DNA from: Neurospora tetraspora
Taxonomy: Eukaryota; Ascomycota; Sordariomycetes; Sordariales; Sordariaceae
DNA: 64,000 nucleotides
NCBI RefSeq assembly: GCF_033439725.1
Contig: NW_026944390.1
Location: forward strand, 1,054,001 to 1,118,000
Direction of reading: 5' to 3'
Shown here: positions 33,360 to 42,647 of the stretch, piece by piece
How positions within the stretch are numbered: position 1 is the first letter of the stretch
How the letters are laid out: each line of letters begins with the position of its first letter
Notes under the pieces: model-generated
Databases searched by the model: none
Seen by the model: only the letters and a program-made list of their open reading frames with translations
What the model was told of the DNA's origin: nothing
Position numbers and translations under genes: made by a program

Positions 33360-35530
33360 ATGGAGCTACAAAAACCGCCGATACCGCCGACTGTACTCGA
33401 CGTCGAAGAACGGAAAAGAAGAGCATTTGCCGACGTCGACGAATTTACGGTAACAACACATGAGCGTTCGCTTTGTAAGAAGACCAAAGGCCAGCGAGAA
33501 CGCGCGTGGTGTCTATGGAATAGGTAGGTACCTTATCATTTTGCTGTTTTCTTTGATATTGCGTACTAATGCTTTTTAGATTTGTCACAGATGTGTTACA
33601 ATTAACACAAAAAGAGGCTGATAAGGTTTGGTTTGGTGTGTGCCAAAATAAGAAAAAGTCCATTGCTATCTGCAAGAGCTTTCTGGCCGACTATACACGC
33701 TATGCAAGATGCAGGCGTCTGTGTATAGACGGGACCGAGGAACAGAAACAGGTACCAACAGTTCAATCAGTAGTGACTATTATTGCTGTATGGAAGCATA
33801 TAGTAGCTCAAGCTGATGCTGTAGTGCTCGCGAAGAGAAGGGATCAAGATTCAAATGAAGATTCAGACGAAGATTCTGAACAATGGACATTGCTTGGCAA
33901 CCGTGGGAAGGCCCGTGGAGAGGTTATCCAGGTAGATTCCCTCCTTACCCATACCAATACTGTGTACTGACATTTCTTCTCATAGTGGATCCAATCAACT
34001 CTTGCACAAAAGTTCAACCTCTCATGCAAACAAACATTTGAGAAAACTGCAGCCACAACAGATGATGTTCTGCTTATTCTTAGCACTTTGTGGGAACGCG
34101 CAGTCGATATACCTTGTGATCCTAGACATCGGCTTGCCTTTCATACATTGGTGCTGATAGGAAGCATTGGCTTTCGGCCCGGCACTTATGAGAACATGCT
34201 TTATCGACAAGTCAAGCTACTTGTCATTCGCGATCCGGATACAAAGCAGGCAAGGCTTGTCGCTGAGATCACGATCAATCAAAACAAGCTATCGGCTAAC
34301 AAAATTGATAAGGGGGCAGATGTGTATGTATTCTTGCCTTTAACCGTTGATCCAAACTAACACTTTTCTAGGGTGACCTTTTCTGCTACTATGGTACCAT
34401 GCCAGATCGTTTGTTTAGTTACGTTTGTAGCTATTCAAGCTCTACATGATGATGCCTTCGAAACAGAGTTTTCGTCCTTCGACGAATTACTTCAGCGTCC
34501 AAACTTGGAAGATGTTGATTGCATTGAACTTAGGTGGAAGGATGGGATGCAGGAAAAGCCTATCTTTCCCTTAAAGTACTACAAATATCTGGAACTTTGG
34601 AACCGGACATGGTTGGTAGCGGGCAACAGAAACACTCTCCGGCCCTATGCGCTGCGAATCGGCGGTGGAAATAAAATTGATGGTAAGAACCCTTTACCCG
34701 TTTCCCTTACTATTTTGCTTACAATTTTTACACAAGGTTTCCTTACATCCGCTATTCGAAACCACATCCTGAGCCATAACACAAAAACATTCGAAACCTC
34801 TTACCAAGCGAGGCATATTCCACACAATTTGATGTCATTCGTTTTCGATAGTACATCTGAAGACGATTCCAAGCTATTCAAGCTACTGGCCTCGGCATCC
34901 TTGCGTAGGGATGACAAAGCACCACTTTATCCGACAGCGGCTACGCTAGAAACGTTTGAAAATCGCGAGGATATGAAAGCACTTCGCGCACAGCGTTGTC
35001 ACTTCCGGGAAGAGCTCAAACTCTCTGCAGACAGTAGAGAGGTAAAGCAACTTACCGCAAAAATTGGAGATCTACGGACGGTATTATCAAACTTGGCTGT
35101 CAAGCAGGCTCGAGAAAACTACTTTGCTAAAGTTGATTCCCTTAGGGCTCATGGCCTGTCAACCGAAGATATGCCAGCCCCCCCTCCAAATCCTTTCAGA
35201 TGCTCCTTCGGTCCCAGTTTACCTGCAGCAACAATCATTGGTCGATACTTGAACCCCAAAGATCCGGTTTCCGACACCGCTACGAAAATGGTTTTTCCAA
35301 ATTCGAACGACAGTGGTTCTGACCAAACTACCCAAAAGCGGCTTGCAGTATTGGAAATGCTTTTTGCGTATATGAATGATAGGTACGGAGAAGTAGAAGG
35401 GATTGCTCAGGAAATGGAGCAAACAGCCTCCGAACATAAGAAAGCAGCTTCCACGCTCTCTACATGTGTGAGAAGATTCTGGGCGTTTGCTGCACAGACC
35501 GCTAGTCCTTTGCCCTGCAGGCCCCTTTGA
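33360..35530 (+). CDS. DUF3435-type tyrosine recombinase (Starship captain-like), 652 aa
   Basis: Five exons: 33360-33523, 33580-33931, 33986-34323, 34372-34682 and 34737-35530, with introns of 56, 54, 48 and 54 bp that have GTAGGT/GTAGAT/GTATGT/GTAAGA donors and CTAAC- or CTGAC-like branch points. The last intron is in frame and would otherwise insert 18 unrelated residues. The protein matches the fungal DUF3435 family. A catalytic-Arg context is IGFRPGTYENM (Arg about 236), the second box PYALRIGGGNKIDG (Tyr377-x-x-Arg380), then His402 and the tyrosine in TFETSYQ (Tyr411). Next come LLASASLRRDDKAPLYPT and a coiled C-terminal region. DUF3435 captains cut and integrate Starship giant transposons using a tyrosine nucleophile. 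All catalytic positions are present and there are no stops, so it may be functional. An upstream ATG at 33294 is also in frame; 33360 was chosen by length. The cargo direction would be rightward. Confidence 0.85.
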
Positions 35531-35808
35531 CAGCGGTTCTGGCACTTCCCAGAATCCCCTCCTTTGCAGACCTTCCTCCTCTTTGTATCGCCAGCTCTAT
35601 ATAGCTGGCGATCCCTTCCAGCCTCAGTAAGCTGGATCCCTCAATCTACATCATTCCCATCATTCGTGATCCATCTCATAACAGTAACTGCCGAAGCCGA
35701 GCAACTCGCAATGGCCTCCAGCGCCTCAATCTCCGGATTGGGCGGCATCATCTCTCAGACATCATCGGGGACCATCTCGTTAACGTGTTAACTGACCTAA
35801 GACCTAGT
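35531..35808. other. Spacer after the recombinase; no gene seen
   Basis: Contains a short CTATATAGCTGGCGATCC motif and no supported frame. The recombinase's last exon could extend here by an unseen intron, but no convincing donor/acceptor pair was found. Confidence 0.4.
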
Positions 35809-36460
35809 TTAGAACATACGCTTTTGGCGCATATATATAACCATATCATACGTTAAAGCTCCCAACTCCTTAACCACATCTCGCACCTTCTCCTCGTCTA
35901 GCCATTCGGAATGCTTACAAAGGGTTTCCACGACGACATCTCTTAAGCCTCTGTCGTCTTCAATAGTGGATTCGTACACCACTAGCGCTGCCCCAAGGAA
36001 ATCATCGATATCCAAGGAAACAGTAGCCGCCGCCTTGAATTGTCGAAGCGCGACAGCCTTCAGTCCACTGATCAAGTACTTCTCTGCTAAGGCGTAAATT
36101 TTTGCATGAGTCAGAAGGGCGTCCGCTGCCGGTTCATTGACATTGGTTCCGTATCCGTCCATTTCTAACCCATCAAAACCACTACGCTCGTGTTATAGCC
36201 GTACGTCATAGTTGAAGTGGTATAGATAATGTACCATTATATGGACAAGCCGAGGATCATCATCTGGGAGGTCAATCTTTCCTTCTTGTGCCTCCTAAAT
36301 ATAATGTTAGTTTAGTGTCGTTGCTAGTGTATGGACTGTCACTAGCCTTGAAACTTCCGCGGCAAGCTGCAGAGAAGAACTCGGACTGCGTGCATACGAT
36401 GGCCCTATGCACATGGTATTTCCTTCCTCCGCAGGATATCACGAGGTCTGAGTACTCCCC
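35809..36460 (-). pseudogene. BTB/POZ domain protein gene, broken
   Basis: Minus-strand sequence from about 36460 reads GEYSDLVISCGGRKYHVHRA and FFSAACRGSFK, the start of a fungal BTB fold. It then continues after a 50-60 bp gap with KIDLPDDDPRLVHIMVHYLY and, after a TAA, with the C-terminal helix region (ALAEKYLISGLKAVALRQF ... VYESTIEDDRGLRD) ending at 35809. The gap has an acceptor (TATATTTAG) but its donor would be GC (CAAG|GCTAGT), either a rare GC-AG intron or a mutated site. The in-frame TAA just after the BTB core makes truncation likely. BTB proteins act as dimeric adaptors, often for cullin-3 ligases. No full-length product is expected. Confidence 0.7.
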
Positions 36461-36786
36461 GCTGGAGTAGAGCCTATTCGGAGGCTATTGTCAATACTTG
36501 CAAGTTCCGAAGACGGAGGAACGACGAGAGCGAAATGATCATACCCTTTTAGAGAACTTATTAGGTCTTTAGAGGGATCATCTCCGGCCGTACCGCGGGC
36601 TGTCTGAGTCAAGGAGCTAGCTGGCGAGCCTCCAAAGCCTGTAAACGCCATTCCAGAACCTGATATTGTTGTCTGCGCGTAAGGGCGGGCAAATTCATGC
36701 CGCCTCGAGTACAGGCGATGATGCCGAAGCGCTTCTGCGCTTTGAAAATAACGATCGCAATCCGTACAATACTTCATCTGGGCCAT
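36439..36786 (-). CDS. C2H2 zinc-finger ORF, 115 aa
   Basis: Begins MAQMKYCTDCDRYFQSAEAL followed by RHHRLYSRRH: one C2H2-type finger with CX2C and a long His spacing (HX5-7H). The rest is Ser/Gly/Thr-rich with no further finger. The frame runs into the upstream part of the BTB remnant in a different reading frame, so the two may once have been one gene, or the finger ORF may be the 5' exon of a chimera. A single finger and a short length make an independent regulator doubtful. Confidence 0.45.
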   Translation of the reverse strand: MAQMKYCTDCDRYFQSAEALRHHRLYSRRHEFARPYAQTTISGSGMAFTGFGGSPASSLTQTARGTAGDDPSKDLISSLKGYDHFALVVPPSSELASIDNSLRIGSTPAGSTQTS

Positions 36787-37170
36787 TGTTGGGAATGCCT
36801 CAAGTCTGCATCAGGCCCCCCTCCATTGTCAGCCATTTTGTGTTCGTCACTTGCGTTGCAGCCCGACCCCGCCCAAAATGGCCGATTTGCCACGTAGCTT
36901 CCTTAAGGTGATTGAACATCCCACACTGGTTCCTCGGCCGCCCGATCACCGCCAATTCCGCCACGCCCTGGCCATCAGTTACGACAAGAACGCTCCATAT
37001 CTGTTTGCATGAATGTCACTATGAAAACTCATCACGGGTGAGCTCCGTGATCCCCTGGGTTGTCGGTGAGCGTCTGCTTGCCATAGGTCGGAGTGACAGC
37101 GTCCTGAGAAGAAGCTAAGTCCATTGTACGCTAGTCTTTATAATAATGTTAACTAAAATATATTCAGGCC

Positions 37171-37611
37171 TAGATATATTTAATTACACCCTATCGTAAT
37201 AATATTAATATTGAAAGAATCTTCCTGTAGTTTGCTACCTTCGCCCTTCCAAAAGAACTAGAACTAGAAGTGATACACACTATTAAGTCATAGACTCTAA
37301 ACATCCAAGGCATCCGTTCTAGATTCAAGAAAATTTTCACCTGTTGGTGATATCTAATACATATGACACCGTGAGATATACAGTATCGTCAAGTTATCCT
37401 TGTATAACTGGGCTATCACTTTGAGATGCTACGTTTCTTCCCAACCGTATACTATCCAATTATTCTACAACAGACCCACTTTCTCTGGGGTGCACCAAAC
37501 TAAATTAGCGTTCCGTTCCCTCGGGACACTTGAACCAAGCGGCTAGTAATTCAGTGCGAACGCAGCACCAATGATCACTCCAGCATGCGGAAGATTTTTT
37601 ACCGCCCTTGC
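37171..37611 (-). repeat. Repeat copy B2 (inverted partner of 20496-20937)
   Basis: 441 bp, reverse-complementary to 20496-20937 with scattered substitutions and small indels. It keeps more C and G than A2 (for example ATCCTTGTATAACTGGGC), so A2 has mutated toward AT. It has no coding content of its own, although a Ser/Thr-rich frame overlaps its right edge. Confidence 0.8.
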
Positions 37612-37992
37612 AAAAACTGGTTGTGATGAGACTGTTGGCATGCTTGATCGTTCATTGGATAAAGACAAGGAGGTTTGCCACAAGTGTGATGCGAGCGCTG
37701 TACTCGAAATCTCTGTAGTGCTTGGTAAAGAGGGATAACAATCGGATGTTGACGTAAGAGCTGAGATTGCGTGAGTTCTAGATGGGATTAACGTAAACGA
37801 GCTATTCCAGAGGTGGGAGACGACTGTTGTAATCGGAAGTTTAGTATTGCTTAATGAGACGGAGTCGTTCGGTGGAGAGGGAATTGTTGTAATAGTTGAG
37901 GTTATGCTTGTTTTACACAAAGTGGATACTGACGAAATAGTCGTCGGTTGGCTTGTTCCCAGTTTATCTATCGTAGATGTTTTAGAAGACAA
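37543..37992 (-). CDS. Ser/Thr-rich ORF with internal repeat, 149 aa (doubtful)
   Basis: One exon-like frame rich in Ser and Thr (codons TCT, ACT), starting MSSKTSTIDKLGTSQPTTIS. It contains two related segments, TVVSHLWNSSFTL and ALASHLWQTSLSL, about 40 residues apart. The C-terminal part lies inside repeat B2, so the frame ends in repeat sequence. A shorter plus-strand frame overlaps it. The internal duplication is the only argument for a real product; no domain is recognised. Confidence 0.3.
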   Translation of the reverse strand: MSSKTSTIDKLGTSQPTTISSVSTLCKTSITSTITTIPSPPNDSVSLSNTKLPITTVVSHLWNSSFTLIPSRTHAISALTSTSDCYPSLPSTTEISSTALASHLWQTSLSLSNERSSMPTVSSQPVFARAVKNLPHAGVIIGAAFALNY

Positions 37993-38409
37993 ACCTAGGG
38001 AGCTACGGGTACTAGCTAATGTAGATGACTCTATGGTATCCTATAGTAACCACGAATCCACCGTCGGGTCGTATCTCTGCCGACGATTTAGAAGAGATAA
38101 AAATCGGACTACAACAAGAAGACGCTGGAAATTCTTAGCGCGGTAACGAAAGGATCGAATGATGGTTATGGTAGAATTGGATTGCAAATCTCGAATGTAG
38201 CGAAAAGGAAACTAGACCTTAAAAGGTGATATACCCCGTAGGTGGCGAGAATAAGGGATAGCCAACTGATAATCCAAAGATAGAATACCACCTCCTACCA
38301 GCAACCATATACGTATATATACCCGTAACCATCCTCTATTATCCACCTTCAACTACTCAAGCTATCCGGTCTTTTTATTCCTTCTACGACCAATTCTTTA
38401 TTCTTCAAC

Positions 38410-38814
38410 ATGTCTATCACTTGCCAAGTCCGAGACTCTACCAACAGACCGTTAAAGGGAGTTTATGCTACTCTTAAACTCGTCGAACCGCTACATCCAA
38501 CCGACATATATTCCGGCCAGACCGATGATAATGGTGATATCAGAGATTGGCGTCTCATGAAAGACGAAGACGACAAAAACAAACAAGGAACCCCCATCTG
38601 GGGTGTGCCAGGGAGCACTTGGCACATTGTTGTCTGTGTGGAATCCCATAAATTGCTTGGCAACACTTATCCCATCAACAAACCCCACCCGAACTTCTCG
38701 GTCACGGCTTCAGCATATCACAGCGTTAACCTCCGCGTATCTAGCATGGCATACAAAATACGCCACGGACACGGGATTGTGGAGAGGCGATCCCCTACAC
38801 CTTATCCTACTTAG
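38410..38814 (+). CDS. Transthyretin/HIUase-like fold protein, 134 aa
   Basis: Single-exon ORF preceded by a pyrimidine-rich, TATA-containing leader; the start context is CAACATG. The sequence begins ITCQVRDSTNRPLKGVYATL and continues with YSGQTDDNGDIRDW, a later HPNFSVTA and YHSVNLRVSSMAY. This is the pattern of 5-hydroxyisourate hydrolase/transthyretin Greek-key proteins, which have an N-terminal strand, a TDxxGR-type turn, a PxxSV strand and a C-terminal strand. The diagnostic C-terminal YRGS of true HIUases is replaced by KIRHGHG, and the conserved His and Arg of the active site are not clear, so a catalytic role in urate breakdown is uncertain. The length (about 110-135 aa) fits the family. 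It lies between repeats B2 and B1. Confidence 0.5.
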   Translation: MSITCQVRDSTNRPLKGVYATLKLVEPLHPTDIYSGQTDDNGDIRDWRLMKDEDDKNKQGTPIWGVPGSTWHIVVCVESHKLLGNTYPINKPHPNFSVTASAYHSVNLRVSSMAYKIRHGHGIVERRSPTPYPT

Positions 38815-38850
38815 GAATATCCTCAACCACACCGCATATATCCTACGGCC

Positions 38851-39177
38851 ATGGTGGATTTGCCAGAAGCGCTCCCGGATTTGGACGACACAGTTAGTTC
38901 GATTATGACTCTAGATTCTGATGGAGCCAGCTCGGATTCCTTCACGCCCAACTTCCCCCCGCCTAAGCCGGTACATACGCCTATCCGCCTTACCTCTCCA
39001 AACTTTATTTCTCTTCTTGAAGAGAGTCTGAATGATGGTGAAGGGCTAAAGAGTCCTAAAATCCCAAACAAAGTCTCTCGCAAACGGAAGAGGGATACCC
39101 TCGAGAAGGATACCTTCGATGAAGCAGTAGTGGTACCTCGGAGGCCTGAAAGGTTGATAAAGAAGGCTCGGAAATAG
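38851..39177 (+). CDS. Small basic-tailed protein carried on repeat B1, 108 aa
   Basis: Starts MVDLPEALPDLDDTVSS, has an acidic/Ser-rich N-terminus, a Pro-rich middle (TPNFPPPKPVHTPIRL), and a strongly basic part with SRKRKRDTLEK and a Lys/Arg end that would serve as a nuclear localisation signal. The region from residue 21 onward is duplicated in inverted orientation at 15315-15580. The two copies keep the frame despite RIP-type substitutions in the other copy. The first 20 residues lie outside the repeat. No known domain; it may be the only product of an otherwise non-coding repetitive unit. Confidence 0.45.
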   Translation: MVDLPEALPDLDDTVSSIMTLDSDGASSDSFTPNFPPPKPVHTPIRLTSPNFISLLEESLNDGEGLKSPKIPNKVSRKRKRDTLEKDTFDEAVVVPRRPERLIKKARK

Positions 39178-39800
39178 TAGGAGAAAGAAGGTGTAGAATA
39201 CTAGTTTGGAAAATCGTTTCTCTGTTTTTGTAGTAAACTATACTTAGCTGGCCAAAGGTTAACGATAAAAACTACTAGAAAACTCATATTATACTAATAT
39301 AGTCGAATTTCTTATTTATATACAAGCAAACTTATAACTTTTTTATTAATACAAAATATTTTCGTTTTATTTTATACTTTTACTTTATAATACGAAAAAG
39401 TTTATATAGTATATAAATATTTCCTTTAATATTAGAAATTCATTACAATTAAATTAAAACTACTTTGGGGCGTTGCCTGCCACCCCCACCGAATTCAGCG
39501 GACATTAGTGTTAGTCACGTGCCACAGTGATAGCAGACTACCCACATCGACCAAGCGGTTGAGGAACCCTAACCCTAGAGCTGGCTGAGCCAGCTCTAGG
39601 GTTAGGGTTCTGACCGCCATATCTAGAAACACAGCTCCCCACAATCACTATCCGCTACATTTCCGCACCTCTCGAAGGATTGATTGATTAAAGAGATGCG
39701 AGAAAAGAATGAGCAAACGCCATTTCTCAGCCCGGAACAGGAACCTGTCCCAACTTTTCTCTTGTGCCTACGTATGAAACGACTTAGAAGGGGAATATTC
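38910..39800 (+). repeat. Repeat copy B1 (inverted partner of 14665-15580)
   Basis: About 0.9 kb comprising the small ORF's main part, an AT-rich spacer (39240-39450), a block around CGTTGCCTGCCACCCCCACC and a telomere-motif palindrome, and ending around GAAGGGGAATATTC. It is much less mutated than A1. The order of shared blocks is identical in both copies. Confidence 0.8.
39564..39610. repeat. Perfect 23-bp palindrome of telomere-like sequence
   Basis: The left arm (39564-39586) starts GAACCCTAACCCTAGAG. A single G (39587) separates it from its exact reverse complement (39588-39610), which ends CTAGGGTTAGGGTTC. Each arm contains two CCCTAA-type units, the fungal telomere motif. The homologous hairpin in A1 keeps the telomere units but has a different inner stem. 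Confidence 0.92.
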
Positions 39801-40145
39801 AACACCTTATGGAGCACCCGACACTTCAATAAACGGACTATCGGCTTCCGAAGCGAACGTCCGAGTTGTCGGAGTTGGATTTATTCTACTAGAAGGCGAC
39901 CACAACCAAGCACATCCTTAGCATCTTTTGATTACGCGATTCTATAGATCAATTGCGTTCACGATGGTGCTTATGGCACCTATCGTACAAGATTTGCAGT
40001 GTTGATTTACGTGTTCGGGATCCGAGTCCCGCTATCTGTACTACAGCAGACTTGATTAAGAACAAAAACTAGCAGAAAAAATAATAATACAGCTACGGTT
40101 GATACGGCTTATTTTGAACGTAATGTCCAGCCTTATAAGACTACC
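39801..40145. other. No gene seen
   Basis: A short spacer between repeat B1 and the 448-aa gene. It includes the terminator side of that gene but no signal I can assign. Confidence 0.45.
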
Positions 40146-41492
40146 CTATTTACCATCCTCGGGCTGAATGGGTGTCAGAAACTTAATGAGGTCTTCGTTG
40201 GGTAGGTTTTGCAGTTCGCCAAGCTGTCTCCTTTGGAACAATCTTTCTTTGAACTCTCCTTCACCCCAAACAGAGAGTAAAAACTCATTGCCCACCTCAC
40301 TCAACAACATTAGGCTTTCATACCGAGCAATGGTGGCACGGAAGGTCTCGAGGTCTTTGTTCGAAAACCTCGTCAAAGCTCTTAATGTGAACCCACTACC
40401 AAACCCAAGGGGTAAAAAGCAGAGAAGCCCATCGTATCCTTCTACCATCTTCATGATCTTCCGAGCCTCAGATATTTCCCTCGCGAATGCCTTCCGCGCT
40501 TTAGGAGTGTCTTCGATGCCACGACCTGCTAACACAGCTGATATACAACTTCCGCTTGCTCGATGTCGATGTTGATTTTCTTTCATGACTTTGGAAAGCC
40601 GAAAACTGGCTGACATGCCCAAAACGGTGTACAAAATACTGAGATTTTGTGCTTTTCGTCGTAGATTATCGTAGTGCCTAGCAGTTGACAACTCGTCCGT
40701 AGGCTTTCTCGAGGCGAACGAGCTTTTCAATGTATCGTCCGCACTGTCCCAAGCGTATACGATTGACATGAATCGCAAGATCGCACCATTGTCTATCGTT
40801 AGGCTTGCGAGTTGACGACCTGATTCGATATCGGTATCGGTATTAGTATCCTTCGTGTTGCTGTCGACTTTGATTTGGGCATCACCGCAACCGACACTGA
40901 TAGCGGCGTCAGTGTCATTGTCGCTGTTCTGATTGCTATTCTCGTTGTTACCATGCTCTTGGTACTTGTCTTGCCCTTGGTCCTGCTCCTCGTCCTGCTC
41001 TTGGTCCTCCTCGTCCTGCTTTTCGTTTTCTTCATAGTCTCTCCGTTTAGTATCTTTGTTGCCGACAACATTGCTAATATCTCGAGACTGACCAAAATTC
41101 TGCCTTTTGCTGTGTAGTAGAAGGGTGGCGTTTAATTTCCGTTTCTTGGTGGGGGGCCCATGGGAAAGCTTTTTGAGGTTGCCATGGGACAGACCGTAGA
41201 ACCCGTCTTCTGGACAAACAAGATTTCGAATAGGATGAGTACCGACGGTGTTGCTTGGGTATGGTATCGATGGTGGGGATGTTGAGGATGTTGAGGATGT
41301 GGTTGTTAATTCGTTGAGCTTGTTGTCGATGCGATTCAATACCTCAAGAACTTGTTGGATGGCGCTAGAGATGACGTCGGTTTGAGTGGAGGAAGAAGAG
41401 GGAGTGGATTTTTGCAAATTGGTTTCAGCAAAATTGCAAAGGTCTTGGATTTGGAGTTTGATTGATTCAATTTCGCTCTTAAGCGCCTCCAT
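40146..41492 (-). CDS. Hypothetical nuclear-type coiled-coil protein, 448 aa, intact
   Basis: A single uninterrupted frame with consistent codon use, starting MEALKSEIESIKLQIQDL, a predicted coiled coil (about 1-75) followed by a Ser/Thr/Pro linker. Residues about 115-125 are basic (PPTKKRKLN), a likely nuclear localisation signal. Residues about 150-200 form a Glu/Gln/Asp-rich run. The C-terminal 200 residues are globular-looking, with RLSKVMKENQHRHRASGSC, a helix ending EISEARKIMKMVEGYDGLL and FSNKDLETFRATIARYESL. I do not recognise this domain. The layout (coiled coil, basic patch, acidic spacer, conserved C-terminal region) resembles regulator or DNA-element-associated proteins. Lack of RIP-type stops suggests it is active or recently arrived. 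It sits next to repeat B1 on one side and a LINE relic on the other. Confidence 0.65.
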   Translation of the reverse strand: MEALKSEIESIKLQIQDLCNFAETNLQKSTPSSSSTQTDVISSAIQQVLEVLNRIDNKLNELTTTSSTSSTSPPSIPYPSNTVGTHPIRNLVCPEDGFYGLSHGNLKKLSHGPPTKKRKLNATLLLHSKRQNFGQSRDISNVVGNKDTKRRDYEENEKQDEEDQEQDEEQDQGQDKYQEHGNNENSNQNSDNDTDAAISVGCGDAQIKVDSNTKDTNTDTDIESGRQLASLTIDNGAILRFMSIVYAWDSADDTLKSSFASRKPTDELSTARHYDNLRRKAQNLSILYTVLGMSASFRLSKVMKENQHRHRASGSCISAVLAGRGIEDTPKARKAFAREISEARKIMKMVEGYDGLLCFLPLGFGSGFTLRALTRFSNKDLETFRATIARYESLMLLSEVGNEFLLSVWGEGEFKERLFQRRQLGELQNLPNEDLIKFLTPIQPEDGK

Positions 41493-41735
41493 TTTGAAAC
41501 GGCTGGAATTAAGAACGGAAGAAAGGACGATGGTTGTATGTAGTGGGAAGATGCGGAGATGGTAGAAGAAGAAGAAGAATGTATTTTACGACTACGTTCT
41601 ACCATACATAATAATGAGTCGTGCCCGTGACGGCGGCAGGGCATCGGTACAAAAAGCAGGCGAAAAGTCCCATGGGTCAGGCACTAGCTTGGCCGGGGAC
41701 GGAAAAACCTTTCCATCGTTGAGTTGGCGTGCGCG

Positions 41736-42610
41736 TCAGCCGGCGAGGGAGAGCCCCTCGCTTCTATCGGTCGTGCGCGTTTGGTGGAGTTCCGCTAGGA
41801 TAGGAGTCGTGTGGACCGATTGTTCTCCTATCTCGGAAGTGTGGGGTAGGCAAGCCGGATCCGGGGAGGGGGAAGGGGGGATGATCGGGAATGCTTCGTC
41901 GTCGGTGTCGTCGGGTTCTGGCAGGGGTGCTCGGGTGCCGAGGAGTCTGCCGTCCGCGGTGGTGGTGACGCCGGTGAGGCCTTCGTCCTTCAGGGCTCTG
42001 AGCCGGGCGAGGAAGGTGGCGTGGCTGGTGCCGAAGGCATGTGGCGCGTCGGATGTGGCTCGAGGGTTTTGCCACGTGACGAGGGGGCATCGGAAGAAGT
42101 GGCCTTTTTTGCATGGTTCGCCGCAGATGCATGTGCGGAACGTCTCGCCGGGTGGTTGAATCGGGCGTGGTAGGAGTGGAAGTCCCAGTGGCTCGTGCGT
42201 TCGCCAACCCATCGTGCGAGGTGTATTCGGGGCAGGCGGAGGTATGGGTTGTCGCGATACCACAGGGTAGATCAGCCAGGCATGCCGGTCGGTGCGTGAG
42301 CCAGTGGAGCTCTGGGTCCGCTTCGGAGGGGAGGGTCCACATTTTCCGGCTTCGGGGTGGTGCTGCCGAGTCGGGGGCGAGCCATCTCCGGAGGCCGGGG
42401 AGGCGGGGGAGCCACGTCTCCTCTGGTGTGTTTCCATCCGGGGGGGCTTGGGACTCGGTAAGGGAGTGGAGATGGGACCAGCCGCGCGGTGGGGGCGTGC
42501 GCAAGCGTTGGGTGAGCGGGTGGTGGGCCGGGGGGTTGTGGACTGCCGCGGCCCGGGCCGTTTCTCGTCTGATGATTTCGGGTGGGGCGATGCCGGCCAA
42601 ACGCTAAACC
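41736..42610 (-). mobile_element. LINE (Tad-like) 3' coding relic
   Basis: GC-rich minus-strand segment whose three frames each carry part of the region that follows the reverse transcriptase in fungal non-LTR elements: MAGIAPPEIIRRETARAAA (42600 downward), then in another frame WYRDNPYLRLPRIHLAR and RTSHWDFHSYHARFNHP, then in a third TCICGEPCKKGHFFRCPL with a CxC...HxxxC zinc-like motif. Frameshifts separate them and no reverse transcriptase core is present. It is GC-rich and not RIP-mutated, unlike the gypsy copy, suggesting decay by indels rather than RIP. Confidence 0.65.
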
Positions 42611-42647
42611 CCGCCAGTAAACGCCTGCAGCTTTGTAAACAGGTCAA

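Noticed and set aside
39564-39610. Chromosome end or telomere
   Set aside because: Only two telomere-like units per arm, arranged as a palindrome inside a repeat copy, with genes on both sides.
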